12,261 nt of DNA, from positions 1 through 12,261 of the forward strand of contig JAFAGN010000168.1 of NCBI GenBank assembly GCA_023422695.1. Reading direction: 5' to 3'. Of the stretch, positions 1-6,320 are shown piece after piece; position 1 is the first letter of the stretch, and each line of letters opens with the position of its first letter. A model generated the notes under the pieces. The model saw only the letters and a program-made list of their open reading frames with translations, had not been told where the DNA came from and made no database searches. Made by a program: the position numbers and the translations under genes. This DNA is from Pseudomonadota bacterium (GTDB lineage Bacteria > Pseudomonadota > Alphaproteobacteria > Sphingomonadales > Sphingomonadaceae).

Positions 1-25
1 ATTGCTTCGCTCCGCTCGCAATGAC
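1..25. repeat. Short palindromic intergenic repeat
   Basis: The left edge has ATTGC at 1-5 and its complement GCAAT at 18-22, with TTCGCTCCGCTC between them. Read on the minus strand it gives GTCATTGCGAGCGGAGCGAA, a form I recognise as a dispersed intergenic palindrome found in many bacterial genomes. It ends about 20 bases before the glycosyltransferase start. It may be cut by the window edge, so its full length is unknown. It could act as a terminator or mRNA end for an upstream gene; that part is inference. Confidence 0.5.
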
Positions 26-45
26 GTGGGGACAGAGGGGGACGC

Positions 46-1215
46 GTGACAACCCCCCTCCGCGTCCTCAGCATCGCCACCCTCTTCCCCGATGCCGCGC
101 GGCCAAACTTCGGGCTGTTCGTCGAACGCAGCCTGCGCGCGCTCGCGGCGCAGCCGGGGATCGAGCTCACGATCGTCGCCCCGATCGGCCTGCCGCCCTT
201 CCCGTTGTCGCTCCACCCGCGCTATCGCAAGCTCCGCGGCCTGCCGCGCACCGAAAGCTGGAACGGCCTGACCGTCCATCGCCCGCGCTTTCCCCTGATC
301 CCGCGCTTCGGCGCGCGTCTGAACCCCGCGATGGTGGCGCGCGCCGTGCTCGCGGCGGTGCGCGGCCAGACCTTCGACGTCGTCGACGCGCAATTCTTTT
401 ACCCCGATGGCCCCGCCGCGATGCGCGTCGCCGCCGCGCTTGACCTCCCCTTTTCCGCCAAGGCGCGCGGCGCCGACATCAGCCATTTCGGCCATGATCC
501 GGCGACCGCGCCGCAACTGCTCGCCGCCGCCGCGAAGGCCGCGGGCTTGCTTGCGGTGTCCGACGCAATGCGAGACGACATGACCGCAATCGGCATCGAT
601 CCCGCCAAGGTCACCACCCACTACACCGGCATCGACACCGCGCGCTTCCATCCCGGCGACCGCACCGCCGCGCGCGCCGCGCTGGGTTTCGACGACGCGC
701 CGATGATCCTGACCGTCGGCGCGCTGATCCCCCGCAAGGGTCAGGATCTGGTGATCGAGGCACTCGCCGCGCTTCCGGGCGTTCACTACTATCTCGCTGG
801 CGCTGGCGAAACCGAAGGGCGCTACCGCACGCTGGCCGCACGGCTCGGAGTCGCCGACCGCGTCCATTTCATGGGTCCGGTCGCGAACGCCGACCTGCCA
901 ATGCTCTATCGCGCCGCTGACATTGTCGTGATGCCATCGGCCAGCGAAGGCCTCGCCAATGCCTGGGTCGAGGCCATCGCCTGCGGCACCCCGATCGTTA
1001 TCAGCGACGCGGGCGGCGCCGCCGAACTGGTCACCTCACCCGTCGCAGGGCGGATCGCGGCGCGCACGCCCGAAGCGATCGCCGCGGCGGTCCAGGTGAT
1101 CCTATCCGCCCCGCCTGCGCCATCAGACGTCGCCGCGACCCTCGCGGGCCGCTTCGACTGGAACCGCAACGGCCGCGAACTCGCCGATCATCTGCGCCGC
1201 TGCGCGGGTCGGTAA
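46..1215 (+). CDS. Glycosyltransferase family 4 (GT-B fold)
   Basis: A 389-residue protein, typical in length for GT4 retaining glycosyltransferases, which move a sugar from a nucleotide-sugar donor to a glycan or lipid acceptor at the cytoplasmic face. The N-terminal acceptor domain opens with VLSIATLFPDAARPNFGLFV (residues 7-26), like TuaC-type enzymes. The C-terminal donor domain starts near ILTVGALIPRKG (221-232), where R230 and K231 fit the phosphate-contacting basic pair. The GT4 EX7E signature is visible as E301 and E309 within SASEGLANAWVEAIACGTP. The start is a GTG at 46, preceded by AGAGGGGGA (34-42) as ribosome site; no better ATG lies in frame. No signal peptide or membrane segment is seen. 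The gene converges on secF. The substrate cannot be read from sequence; polysaccharide synthesis is the likely role. Confidence 0.9.
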   Translation: MTTPLRVLSIATLFPDAARPNFGLFVERSLRALAAQPGIELTIVAPIGLPPFPLSLHPRYRKLRGLPRTESWNGLTVHRPRFPLIPRFGARLNPAMVARAVLAAVRGQTFDVVDAQFFYPDGPAAMRVAAALDLPFSAKARGADISHFGHDPATAPQLLAAAAKAAGLLAVSDAMRDDMTAIGIDPAKVTTHYTGIDTARFHPGDRTAARAALGFDDAPMILTVGALIPRKGQDLVIEALAALPGVHYYLAGAGETEGRYRTLAARLGVADRVHFMGPVANADLPMLYRAADIVVMPSASEGLANAWVEAIACGTPIVISDAGGAAELVTSPVAGRIAARTPEAIAAAVQVILSAPPAPSDVAATLAGRFDWNRNGRELADHLRRCAGR

Positions 1216-1234
1216 ATCATCCGAGCCAAATGAA

Positions 1235-1300
1235 CCGTAGCCCAGAGCCTGTCGAAGGGCGCCTATCCGAAAGACGCCTTCGACAGGCTCAGGGCTACGG
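1235..1300. terminator. Long palindrome between convergent genes, likely bidirectional terminator
   Basis: CCGTAGCCC (1235-1243) pairs with GGGCTACGG (1292-1300). After one A/A mismatch, GAGCCTGTCGAAGG (1245-1258) pairs with CCTTCGACAGGCTC (1277-1290). That is 23 of 24 paired positions around an 18-base loop. It starts 20 bases after the glycosyltransferase stop and ends 25 bases before the secF stop, so both transcripts would fold it at their 3' ends. There is no clear T-run, so termination is inferred from position. The core CCTTCGACAGGCTCAGG is a repeat I recognise from sphingomonad intergenic regions. Confidence 0.65.
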
Positions 1301-1324
1301 CAATTTTCCGACCGTCGGCTCAGG

Positions 1325-2305
1325 TCAGACGACCGCGCCGTCATCCTTGCGCTCGACCCGCTCACCGCCGGCAATCCCCGCGCTGGTGCGCGGGACAAAG
1401 CTGTCGGGGCCGACCCTCAGCCATACCAGCACCGGCGTCGACATCAGCACCGACGAATAGCCGCCGATGAACACGCCGAACAGCATCGCCGCGGTAAAGC
1501 CGAAGATCACGTCGGGGCCAAAGATCAGCAGTACGCCCAGCGCGAGCACCATCGCAACCGTGGTCATCACGGTGCGCGACAGCGTTTCGTTGATGCTGAG
1601 GTTGAGCAGCGGAATGATATCCATCTTGCGATATTTTTTCAGGTTTTCGCGGATGCGGTCATACACCACGATCGTGTCGTTCAGCGAATAGCCGACGATC
1701 GTCAGCAGCGCCGCGACGCTGTTGAGGTCGAACTGCATCTGCGTCACCGCGAACAGACCGAAGGTGAGCGACACTTCGTGAAACAGTCGGCCCAGCGCCC
1801 CGACCCCGAACTGCCATTCGAACCGGATCCAGATGTAGATCGAGATGCCGATGATCGCGAGCCCCAGACTGATTGCACCGGTGCGGATCAACTCGCCCGA
1901 CACCTTGCCCGACACGGTTTCGACCGAGCCTGTCTTGGCGGTAGGAAACGCCTTCGCGATCCCCGCCACCAGCTGTTGCCCGGCGCGCTCGGCCGCGGCC
2001 TTGTCGCCTTCGGGCAGCGCGGTGCGGATCGACACCGCCTTGTCGGACCCGAACTGCTGAATTGTCGCTTCGCCCAGCCCAATCTGGCCGACCTTTTCGC
2101 GAATATCGTCGATCGGCGGCATTTCCTGGGTGAATTCGACGCGGACCGACTGGCCGCCGACGAAGTCGACGCCGAGGTTCAGCCCCTTGACCGCGACCAG
2201 CGCGATCGACACCGCGACCAGGAAAAAGCTCATGAAGGACGCAAGTTTCCGCCACCGCAGAAAGTCGATGTTGGTGTCGTCGGGGACGAGTTTGAGCAAG
2301 CGCAT
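1325..2305 (-). CDS. secF: Protein translocase subunit SecF
   Basis: SecF forms with SecD and YajC the inner-membrane accessory complex of the Sec translocon, which uses proton motive force to pull exported proteins through late stages. The 326 residues match the usual SecF length. Membrane segment 1 is at about 22-40. It is followed by the family motif LNLGVDFVGG (42-51), a periplasmic domain to about residue 140, and five further membrane segments. The conserved GYSLNDTIVVYDRIREN lies at 205-221. H176 is followed by E177 where most SecF proteins have HD, a conservative change. The start ATG (2305) lies 12 bases after the secD stop. Its ribosome site AAGGGAG (complement of 2313-2319) overlaps that stop, so translation is probably coupled. 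The tail after residue 300 is hydrophilic. Confidence 0.97.
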   Translation of the reverse strand: MRLLKLVPDDTNIDFLRWRKLASFMSFFLVAVSIALVAVKGLNLGVDFVGGQSVRVEFTQEMPPIDDIREKVGQIGLGEATIQQFGSDKAVSIRTALPEGDKAAAERAGQQLVAGIAKAFPTAKTGSVETVSGKVSGELIRTGAISLGLAIIGISIYIWIRFEWQFGVGALGRLFHEVSLTFGLFAVTQMQFDLNSVAALLTIVGYSLNDTIVVYDRIRENLKKYRKMDIIPLLNLSINETLSRTVMTTVAMVLALGVLLIFGPDVIFGFTAAMLFGVFIGGYSSVLMSTPVLVWLRVGPDSFVPRTSAGIAGGERVERKDDGAVV

Positions 2306-2317
2306 CGTGTCGCTCCC

Positions 2318-3931
2318 TTAAATGTTGATCGACGTCGGACGCGACGTGCGCAGCCAATGGGCCACGAACATGCGGGTGACGGTAACGGCGGTGAAAACGC
2401 TGGTGACGATGCCGATGGTCAGCACCACGGCGAAGCCCTTGATCGGGCCGGAGCCGAACCAGAACATCAGCACCGCGGCGATGACGTTGGTGACGTTGGC
2501 GTCGAAAATCGCGCGGCTGGCTTCGGAATAGCCCAGATCGATCGCCTGGAACACCTTGCGCCCGCGTTTCAGTTCTTCGCGTATTCGCTCGTTGATCAGC
2601 ACGTTGGCGTCAACCGCCGCGCCGATGGTCAGCACGAACCCGGCGATCCCTGGCAGGGTCAGCGTCGCGTTGAACGCCGCCATGATCGCGATGATCAGGA
2701 ACACGTTAAAGAACAGCGCGATATTGGCGTAAATGCCGAACCGGCCATAAACGACCATCATCAGCACCAGCACCGCGACGGTGGCGATGATGCCCGCGAT
2801 CACGCCCTTGCGGATCGAATCGGCGCCCAGCTCCGGCGTCACGGTGCGTTCCTCGACGACTTCCATCTTCACCGGCAGCGCGCCCGAGCGCAGCGAGATG
2901 GCCAGCGCATTGGCGCTCGCGACCGAAAAGCTGCCCGAAATCTGCGCGCTACCGCCCAGGATCGGTTCGTTGATCGACGGCGCCGACAGCACCTTGCCAT
3001 CGAGCACCATTGCAAAGCGTTTACCGACATTCTGCGCGGTCACCTTCGCAAAGGTGCTCGATCCGCCCGAATCGAAGCTGATCGACACGACGGGTTCGTT
3101 CGATTGCGGGTCAAAGCTCTGCTTGGCGTTGATCAGCTGTTCGCCGCTGATCATCACTTGGCGGCGCAGCACTTCAAACGTCGCGCCATTGCCCTCGCCC
3201 TCGGCATAGGGAACGATTTCGCTGCCCACCGGCACGCGCCCCGCGGCGGCTTCGGCGGGGTCGGCATTGGGGTCGACCATGCGGAATTCCAGCCGCGCGG
3301 TCTTGCCGATCAATTCCTTCAGCGCCGCCGGATCCTGCAAGCCCGGCACCTGGACGACGACGCGGTCATTGCCTTCGCGGATGATCGTCGGTTCGCGCGT
3401 GCCCAGATCGTTGACGCGCTTGTCGATGATGTCGCGCGCCGAATCCATCGCGTCCGCCACCGCTTGCGTCTGCCCGGCGGTGGTCGGGGTCATCACGATC
3501 CGCGTCGTATCGACAATGTCGATATTCCAGTCGCGCTGGCCGGTCAGCGCCGCGCCCTGCGTCTGGCTGAACAACCGGTCGCGCGCGTCGTCGAGCTGCG
3601 CCTGATCGCGGATCAGAAAGCTGATCTTGCCGCCTTCGGTGGACAATTCGCCGATCGCGATGTCATCGTCGGGGCCGCGCTCGCCGCGCATCGCCGCGCG
3701 CACGGTCTTTTCCATATTGGTCAGCTGCGTCTTGCGCAGGTCGGCGACGTCGGCTTCGAGCAGCAAATGGCTGCCCCCGGCCAGGTCGAGCCCCAGATTG
3801 ACCTTCGCCTGCATGAACGCGGGCAGGCTGTCGCGCGTCTTTTCGGGCAAGAAGCTGGGGATGGAAAAGAGGATGCCCAGCACCAGGATGATGCTGATGC
3901 TGATGGTTTTCCAGCGCGGGAAATCGAGCAT
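2318..3931 (-). CDS. secD: Protein translocase subunit SecD
   Basis: SecD is the larger subunit of the SecDF proton-driven export motor. The 537 residues are somewhat shorter than the 615 of E. coli but usual for alphaproteobacteria. Membrane segment 1 is at about 9-28, followed by the LGLDLAGG motif (46-53) and a large periplasmic region. That region includes the segment RVNDLGTREPTIIREGNDR (172-190) and the head domain. Five C-terminal membrane segments run from about 376 to 521. The signature GAAVDANVLINERIREELK (437-455) sits between membrane segments 4 and 5 and carries the conserved Asp (D441) and Arg residues. The ATG at 3931 has only a weak ribosome site, but the hydrophobic first segment follows directly, so it is well placed. 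The gene lies 51 bases after yajC and 12 before secF. Confidence 0.97.
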   Translation of the reverse strand: MLDFPRWKTISISIILVLGILFSIPSFLPEKTRDSLPAFMQAKVNLGLDLAGGSHLLLEADVADLRKTQLTNMEKTVRAAMRGERGPDDDIAIGELSTEGGKISFLIRDQAQLDDARDRLFSQTQGAALTGQRDWNIDIVDTTRIVMTPTTAGQTQAVADAMDSARDIIDKRVNDLGTREPTIIREGNDRVVVQVPGLQDPAALKELIGKTARLEFRMVDPNADPAEAAAGRVPVGSEIVPYAEGEGNGATFEVLRRQVMISGEQLINAKQSFDPQSNEPVVSISFDSGGSSTFAKVTAQNVGKRFAMVLDGKVLSAPSINEPILGGSAQISGSFSVASANALAISLRSGALPVKMEVVEERTVTPELGADSIRKGVIAGIIATVAVLVLMMVVYGRFGIYANIALFFNVFLIIAIMAAFNATLTLPGIAGFVLTIGAAVDANVLINERIREELKRGRKVFQAIDLGYSEASRAIFDANVTNVIAAVLMFWFGSGPIKGFAVVLTIGIVTSVFTAVTVTRMFVAHWLRTSRPTSINI

Positions 3932-3951
3932 GGTTCAGGTCCGATAGCATG

Positions 3952-3979
3952 CGCGGGGCGGCATGACACCGCCCCCGCG
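3952..3979 (-). other. Hairpin in the yajC-secD spacer
   Basis: CGCGGGGCGG (3952-3961) can pair with CCGCCCCCGCG (3969-3979), leaving one bulged C and a 7-base loop. It begins three bases after the yajC stop on the transcript and ends about 20 bases before the secD start. Such a GC-rich stem could protect the upstream message end or set the yajC:secD ratio. It lacks a T-run, so it is unlikely to be a full terminator. In GC-rich DNA such stems also arise by chance. Confidence 0.35.
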
Positions 3980-3982
3980 GCG

Positions 3983-4312
3983 TCAGTCGTTGGCGGGCTT
4001 GGCGCCGGGCTGCATCACGTCGGCCAGGGTCGCCTTGACGACCTTGATCTTGACGCCCTGCGCGATTTCGACGTCGGCGAAATCATCGTCGACGCGCGTG
4101 ACCTTGCCGACGATGCCGCCGCCGGTGACCACCTGATCGCGCGGCTTGACCGCGGCGATCTTGGCGCGATGCTCCTTGGCACGCACCTGCTGCGGACGGA
4201 TCAGGAAAAACCAGAACACGACAAAGATCAGCAGATACGGGACCAGCATCAGGAAACCGGCAGCCCCGCCGCCCGATCCGGCCGCCTGGGTCAGAAGCAA
4301 TTGCGTCGACAT
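3983..4312 (-). CDS. yajC: Preprotein translocase subunit YajC
   Basis: YajC is the small single-pass partner of SecD-SecF at the Sec translocon. With the start at 4312 the protein has 109 residues, the normal YajC size. A Gly/Ala-rich N terminus leads into one membrane segment (about 19-38) and then the family motif IRPQQ (38-42). The compact cytoplasmic domain begins with the conserved pattern RDQVVTGGGIVGKV (58-71). An in-frame start 14 codons upstream (4354) would add a polar stretch not usual in the family, so I prefer the ATG giving MSTQLLL. A modest GGAAAG lies about 12 bases upstream of that ATG. It is the first gene of the yajC-secD-secF order typical of proteobacteria. A region of 267 bases separates it from the divergent tRNA gene. 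Confidence 0.95.
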   Translation of the reverse strand: MSTQLLLTQAAGSGGGAAGFLMLVPYLLIFVVFWFFLIRPQQVRAKEHRAKIAAVKPRDQVVTGGGIVGKVTRVDDDFADVEIAQGVKIKVVKATLADVMQPGAKPAND

Positions 4313-4360
4313 GGATGAAAAACTTTCCGTTTGAAAACGCAGCCCGTTCCGCAAGGAAAC

Positions 4361-4403
4361 CGGCGCGCATGAATGGCGCGGCGCCTATCATGCAGGCGCG
4401 CCG
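4361..4403 (-). other. Structured stem in the yajC upstream region
   Basis: The 12 bases CGGCGCGCATGA (4361-4372) pair with TCATGC (4388-4393) and GCGCCG (4398-4403), with a four-base bulge at 4394-4397. The 15-base loop contains the small palindrome GGCGCGGCGCC. The element sits 49-91 bases before the yajC start, so it may lie in the 5' leader of the operon. No known riboswitch is recognised, and the extreme GC content makes chance pairing possible. Confidence 0.3.
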
Positions 4404-4449
4404 CGCGCAACCGGTGGCTACGCCGCGCCCCTCCCCGGGCGACCGGGCT

Positions 4450-4478
4450 GGAAATGGGGTGGATGGCCCAAAGGTCAA
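4450..4478 (-). promoter_or_regulatory. Weak candidate promoter for yajC-secD-secF
   Basis: On the minus strand TTGACC (complement of 4473-4478) is followed by a 17-base spacer and ATTTCC (complement of 4450-4455). The -35 box is good but the -10 box is poor. The position, about 140 bases upstream of yajC and pointing at it, is the main support. A leader holding the stem at 4361-4403 would follow. Confidence 0.22.
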
Positions 4479-4526
4479 GGGGACCGCGCGTTTCCACGCG
4501 CTGGCCACTCATCGCGCAGGAGAGCC

Positions 4527-4555
4527 TTGCATCCCCCGCCGACCCGCGCTAGGGG
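4527..4555 (+). promoter_or_regulatory. Candidate promoter of tRNA-Pro
   Basis: TTGCAT (4527-4532) and TAGGGG (4550-4555) are separated by 17 bases, with GC just before the -10 TA. Transcription would begin near 4562, about 18 bases before the mature tRNA. The -10 is far from the E. coli consensus, but GC-rich alphaproteobacterial stable-RNA promoters often look like this. No experimental or alignment support is available here. Confidence 0.42.
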
Positions 4556-4579
4556 CCACGCCTGCCCAACAGGGCCGGT

Positions 4580-4656
4580 CGGGACGTAGCGCAGCCTGGT
4601 AGCGCATCACACTGGGGGTGTGGGGGTCGGAGGTTCGAATCCTCTCGTCCCGACCA
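4580..4656 (+). tRNA. tRNA-Pro, anticodon GGG
   Basis: The 77-base sequence folds as a full tRNA. The acceptor stem is CGGGACG with CGTCCCG, followed by discriminator A and an encoded CCA (4654-4656). The D arm is GCGC-AGCCTGGTA-GCGC. The anticodon stem is TCACA/TGTGG with a T-G end pair, and its loop CTGGGGG has U33-equivalent T, anticodon GGG and G37. The variable loop is GGGTC. The T arm is GGAGG-TTCGAAT-CCTCT with the expected TTCGAAT loop. Anticodon GGG reads CCC/CCU proline codons. It stands alone, with no second tRNA or rRNA nearby. No second copy of its 3' end is seen in the window, so it is not being used as an integration site here. Confidence 0.96.
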
Positions 4657-4730
4657 ATTCTTTCAAAGCATCGACGAAATGCCGGGCGCGTTCGCCGTGC
4701 CGCGTCGTTGCGGGTGGGAAGCTGCCATAA

Positions 4731-4798
4731 TATCCTCTCCCCTTGAGGGAGAGGATAGCGCAGCTTGCTCCGTCAGGAGCCAGCGTAGCTTGGTGAGG
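4731..4798. repeat. REP-like double-hairpin repeat
   Basis: TATCCTCTCC (4731-4740) is perfectly complementary to GGAGAGGATA (4748-4757). A second stem follows, with GCTCC (4767-4771) pairing GGAGC (4776-4780) and AGCT (4762-4765) pairing AGCT (4787-4790). The unit closes with TTGGTGAGGGG. This layout resembles a dispersed intergenic repeat common in sphingomonads. It lies between tRNA-Pro and the 3' end of the EF-hand gene, where it could end either transcript. The rest of the 184-base gap (4657-4840) shows no other feature. Confidence 0.55.
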
Positions 4799-4840
4799 GG
4801 ATGCGCGGACAGCGGCGCCAGCCGCCGCCCGCACGCCAGC

Positions 4841-5170
4841 TCAGTTCGCGCCCGCAGGCGCCTCCGCCGGCGGTGCCGATGCGCGGGCGTCGCGCATCGC
4901 GGCGATTTCGGTCTTGTCGATCACGCCGTCGCCGTTCGCGTCGACATGCTTGATGAACGCATCGACCTTGTCGGGCGACGCCAGCGTCGGATCGCCTTGG
5001 CGCTGCGCGCGCATTTCGGCCATTTTCGTGACCTCCGCCTTGTCGAGTTTGCCATCGCCATTGGTATCGATCATCGCAAAGATGCGGCCATCGTCGGGCT
5101 TCGGCTGGGCGATCGCGATCGCCGGGAGCGCTAGCCCGAAGGTGGCGGCGATCATCGTCAATTTCTTCAT
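4841..5170 (-). CDS. Small exported EF-hand calcium-binding protein
   Basis: The 109-residue protein has a signal peptide (MKKLTMIAATFGLALPAIAIA, cleavage likely after A21). Two canonical 12-residue EF-hand loops follow: DTNGDGKLDKAE at 35-46 and DANGDGVIDKTE at 77-88. Both have Asp at 1, Asn at 3, Asp at 5 and 9, and Glu at 12, so both should bind calcium. The mature protein is about 88 residues and presumably periplasmic. The tail is Ala/Pro-rich (ASAPPAEAPAGAN). I chose the ATG at 5170 because AAGGAC lies 7 bases upstream and the signal peptide follows at once; an in-frame start at 5245 would add 25 Arg-rich residues. Small EF-hand proteins of this kind are common in sphingomonads, with no assigned role; calcium buffering or sensing is an inference. 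Confidence 0.88.
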   Translation of the reverse strand: MKKLTMIAATFGLALPAIAIAQPKPDDGRIFAMIDTNGDGKLDKAEVTKMAEMRAQRQGDPTLASPDKVDAFIKHVDANGDGVIDKTEIAAMRDARASAPPAEAPAGAN

Positions 5171-5270
5171 CTTATGTCCTTTTGGTCTTGGTCGGCAAAG
5201 CCGCCGGGGTACCCCGCGCCGGACATGACAGGTCAGGCGTCGCAAAACTATGGCAAGCGGACTCGGTTCG

Positions 5271-6248
5271 TCACGGTTTCAGCACGACCTTGCCCACCAC
5301 CTCGCGGCGTTCGATCATCGCAAAGCCCTCGCGCCAGTCGGCAAGGTCCAGTGCGGCGTGGACGTGCGGGCGGATTTGCCCCGCCGCGGCCAGCGCGTCG
5401 ATCGCTGCGACATTCTCGGCCCCGCGCGCCGGGAAGCGGCGGCCATATTCGCCTGCGCGCACCCCGACGACCGAGAAGCCCTTGATCAGCGGCATGTTCA
5501 CCGACACCTCCGGAATCCGTCCCGACGCAAAGCCGATCACCAACAGGCGTCCACCGAACGCGATGCAGCGCGTCGATTCATCGAACACATCGCCGCCGAC
5601 GGGATCAAAGATCACATCGGCCCCCACCCCGCCGGTCAACGCCTTGACGCGTTCGCGAAACCCCGGCCCGCCGTCGATCACCGCATCGGGCGCATAGAGC
5701 CGCGCGACCGCCTCGCGCTTGTCGGCGCTGCTCGCCGCGGCGATCACCCGCGCGCCCAGCGCCTTGGCCAGATCGACCGCCGCCAGCCCGACGCCGCCCG
5801 CCGCGCCGTGCACCAGCACCCACTCGCCGGGTTCGACGCGCGCACAGCGGACCAGCGCGACATAGGCGGTCAGATATGCGACCGGATAGGCCGCCGCCGC
5901 CTCCCACGTCAGCCCTTCAGGCTTCGCGCGCAGCGCCGCCGCGGGCACGGTGCAATATTCGGCCATCGCGCCGAACCGGTTGCCGCCGACCACCGCATCG
6001 CCGACCTGCCAATCGGCCACCCCCTCGCCCAGCGCATCGACCTCGCCCGCAAATTCCATTCCCGACACGAACGGCAAGTCGGGCTTCAGCTGATAATCGC
6101 CGCGCGTCATCAACAAATCGGGGAAATTTACCGCCGCCGCGCGTACCCGTACCCGCACTTCGCCCGGTCCGGGCTGCTCCACTGGCAGGTCAGCCAGCGC
6201 CGTCCCGGCATGATCGGGCAACAATTCGCGCACCTGCAAAGCCCGCAT
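5271..6248 (-). CDS. NAD(P)H:quinone oxidoreductase, zinc-free MDR family
   Basis: A 325-residue member of the medium-chain dehydrogenase/reductase superfamily, quinone-oxidoreductase branch, expected to reduce quinones or enone-type substrates with NADPH in the cytoplasm. The N-terminal GroES-like domain has AAAVNFPDLLMTRGDY (37-52) and FAGEV (66-70). It lacks the cysteine cluster of zinc enzymes. The Rossmann domain carries HGAAGGVGLAAVDLAK (147-162), with the AAGGVG nucleotide loop. SSADKREAV (173-181) has the Ser/Lys type that favours NADPH. Start: ATG at 6248, with AGGAAAGG nine bases upstream; a TTG immediately before it (6251) has slightly better spacing and would add one Met. The gene is divergent from the endolysin gene across 72 bases. 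The exact substrate cannot be told. Confidence 0.9.
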   Translation of the reverse strand: MRALQVRELLPDHAGTALADLPVEQPGPGEVRVRVRAAAVNFPDLLMTRGDYQLKPDLPFVSGMEFAGEVDALGEGVADWQVGDAVVGGNRFGAMAEYCTVPAAALRAKPEGLTWEAAAAYPVAYLTAYVALVRCARVEPGEWVLVHGAAGGVGLAAVDLAKALGARVIAAASSADKREAVARLYAPDAVIDGGPGFRERVKALTGGVGADVIFDPVGGDVFDESTRCIAFGGRLLVIGFASGRIPEVSVNMPLIKGFSVVGVRAGEYGRRFPARGAENVAAIDALAAAGQIRPHVHAALDLADWREGFAMIERREVVGKVVLKP

Positions 6249-6275
6249 CAAGAAAAGCCTTTCCTACAATTTGCC

Positions 6276-6304
6276 AATATGGTTCGTTTATTTAGTTAGA
6301 ACAA
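6276..6304 (-). promoter_or_regulatory. Candidate promoter of the quinone oxidoreductase gene
   Basis: On the minus strand TTGTTC (complement of 6299-6304), a 17-base spacer and CATATT (complement of 6276-6281) form a plausible sigma-70-type promoter. The predicted start is near 6269, about 20 bases upstream of the ATG and just before the ribosome site AGGAAAGG. This stretch is clearly AT-richer than its surroundings. It overlaps the inverted repeat at 6281-6307. Confidence 0.42.
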
Positions 6305-6307
6305 ACC
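6281..6307. promoter_or_regulatory. Inverted repeat in a divergent promoter region, possible operator
   Basis: GGTTCGTT (6281-6288) and AACAAACC (6300-6307) are inverted copies with one mismatch, separated by 11 AT-rich bases. Half-site centres lie 19 bases apart, close to two helical turns, which suits a dimeric regulator. The repeat covers the candidate oxidoreductase promoter and lies 14 bases before the endolysin start. A regulator bound here could affect both directions. No CtrA-type TTAA-N7-TTAA site is present. Confidence 0.4.
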
Positions 6308-6320
6308 ACAGGAGCGAATC

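Noticed and set aside
1778..4318. 846-codon open frame on the plus strand opposite yajC-secD-secF
   Set aside because: It is antisense to three well-supported genes. Its translation is dominated by Arg, His, Asp and Gln with no domain, as expected from a GC-rich codon pattern read on the other strand.
4315..4602. 95-codon plus-strand frame between yajC and the tRNA
   Set aside because: It runs into the tRNA-Pro gene, has no ribosome site and no recognisable sequence.
4580..4656. tRNA-Pro as an integration site for a mobile element
   Set aside because: No second copy of the tRNA 3' end, no integrase and no composition change was seen next to it.
4841..5245. Longer EF-hand protein from an upstream start
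   Set aside because: The extra 25 residues are Arg-rich and would bury the signal peptide; the ATG at 5170 has a good ribosome site.
5250..6299. 349-codon plus-strand frame over the oxidoreductase gene
   Set aside because: It is antisense to a full-length MDR protein with clear motifs; its composition is Arg/His/Asp-rich.
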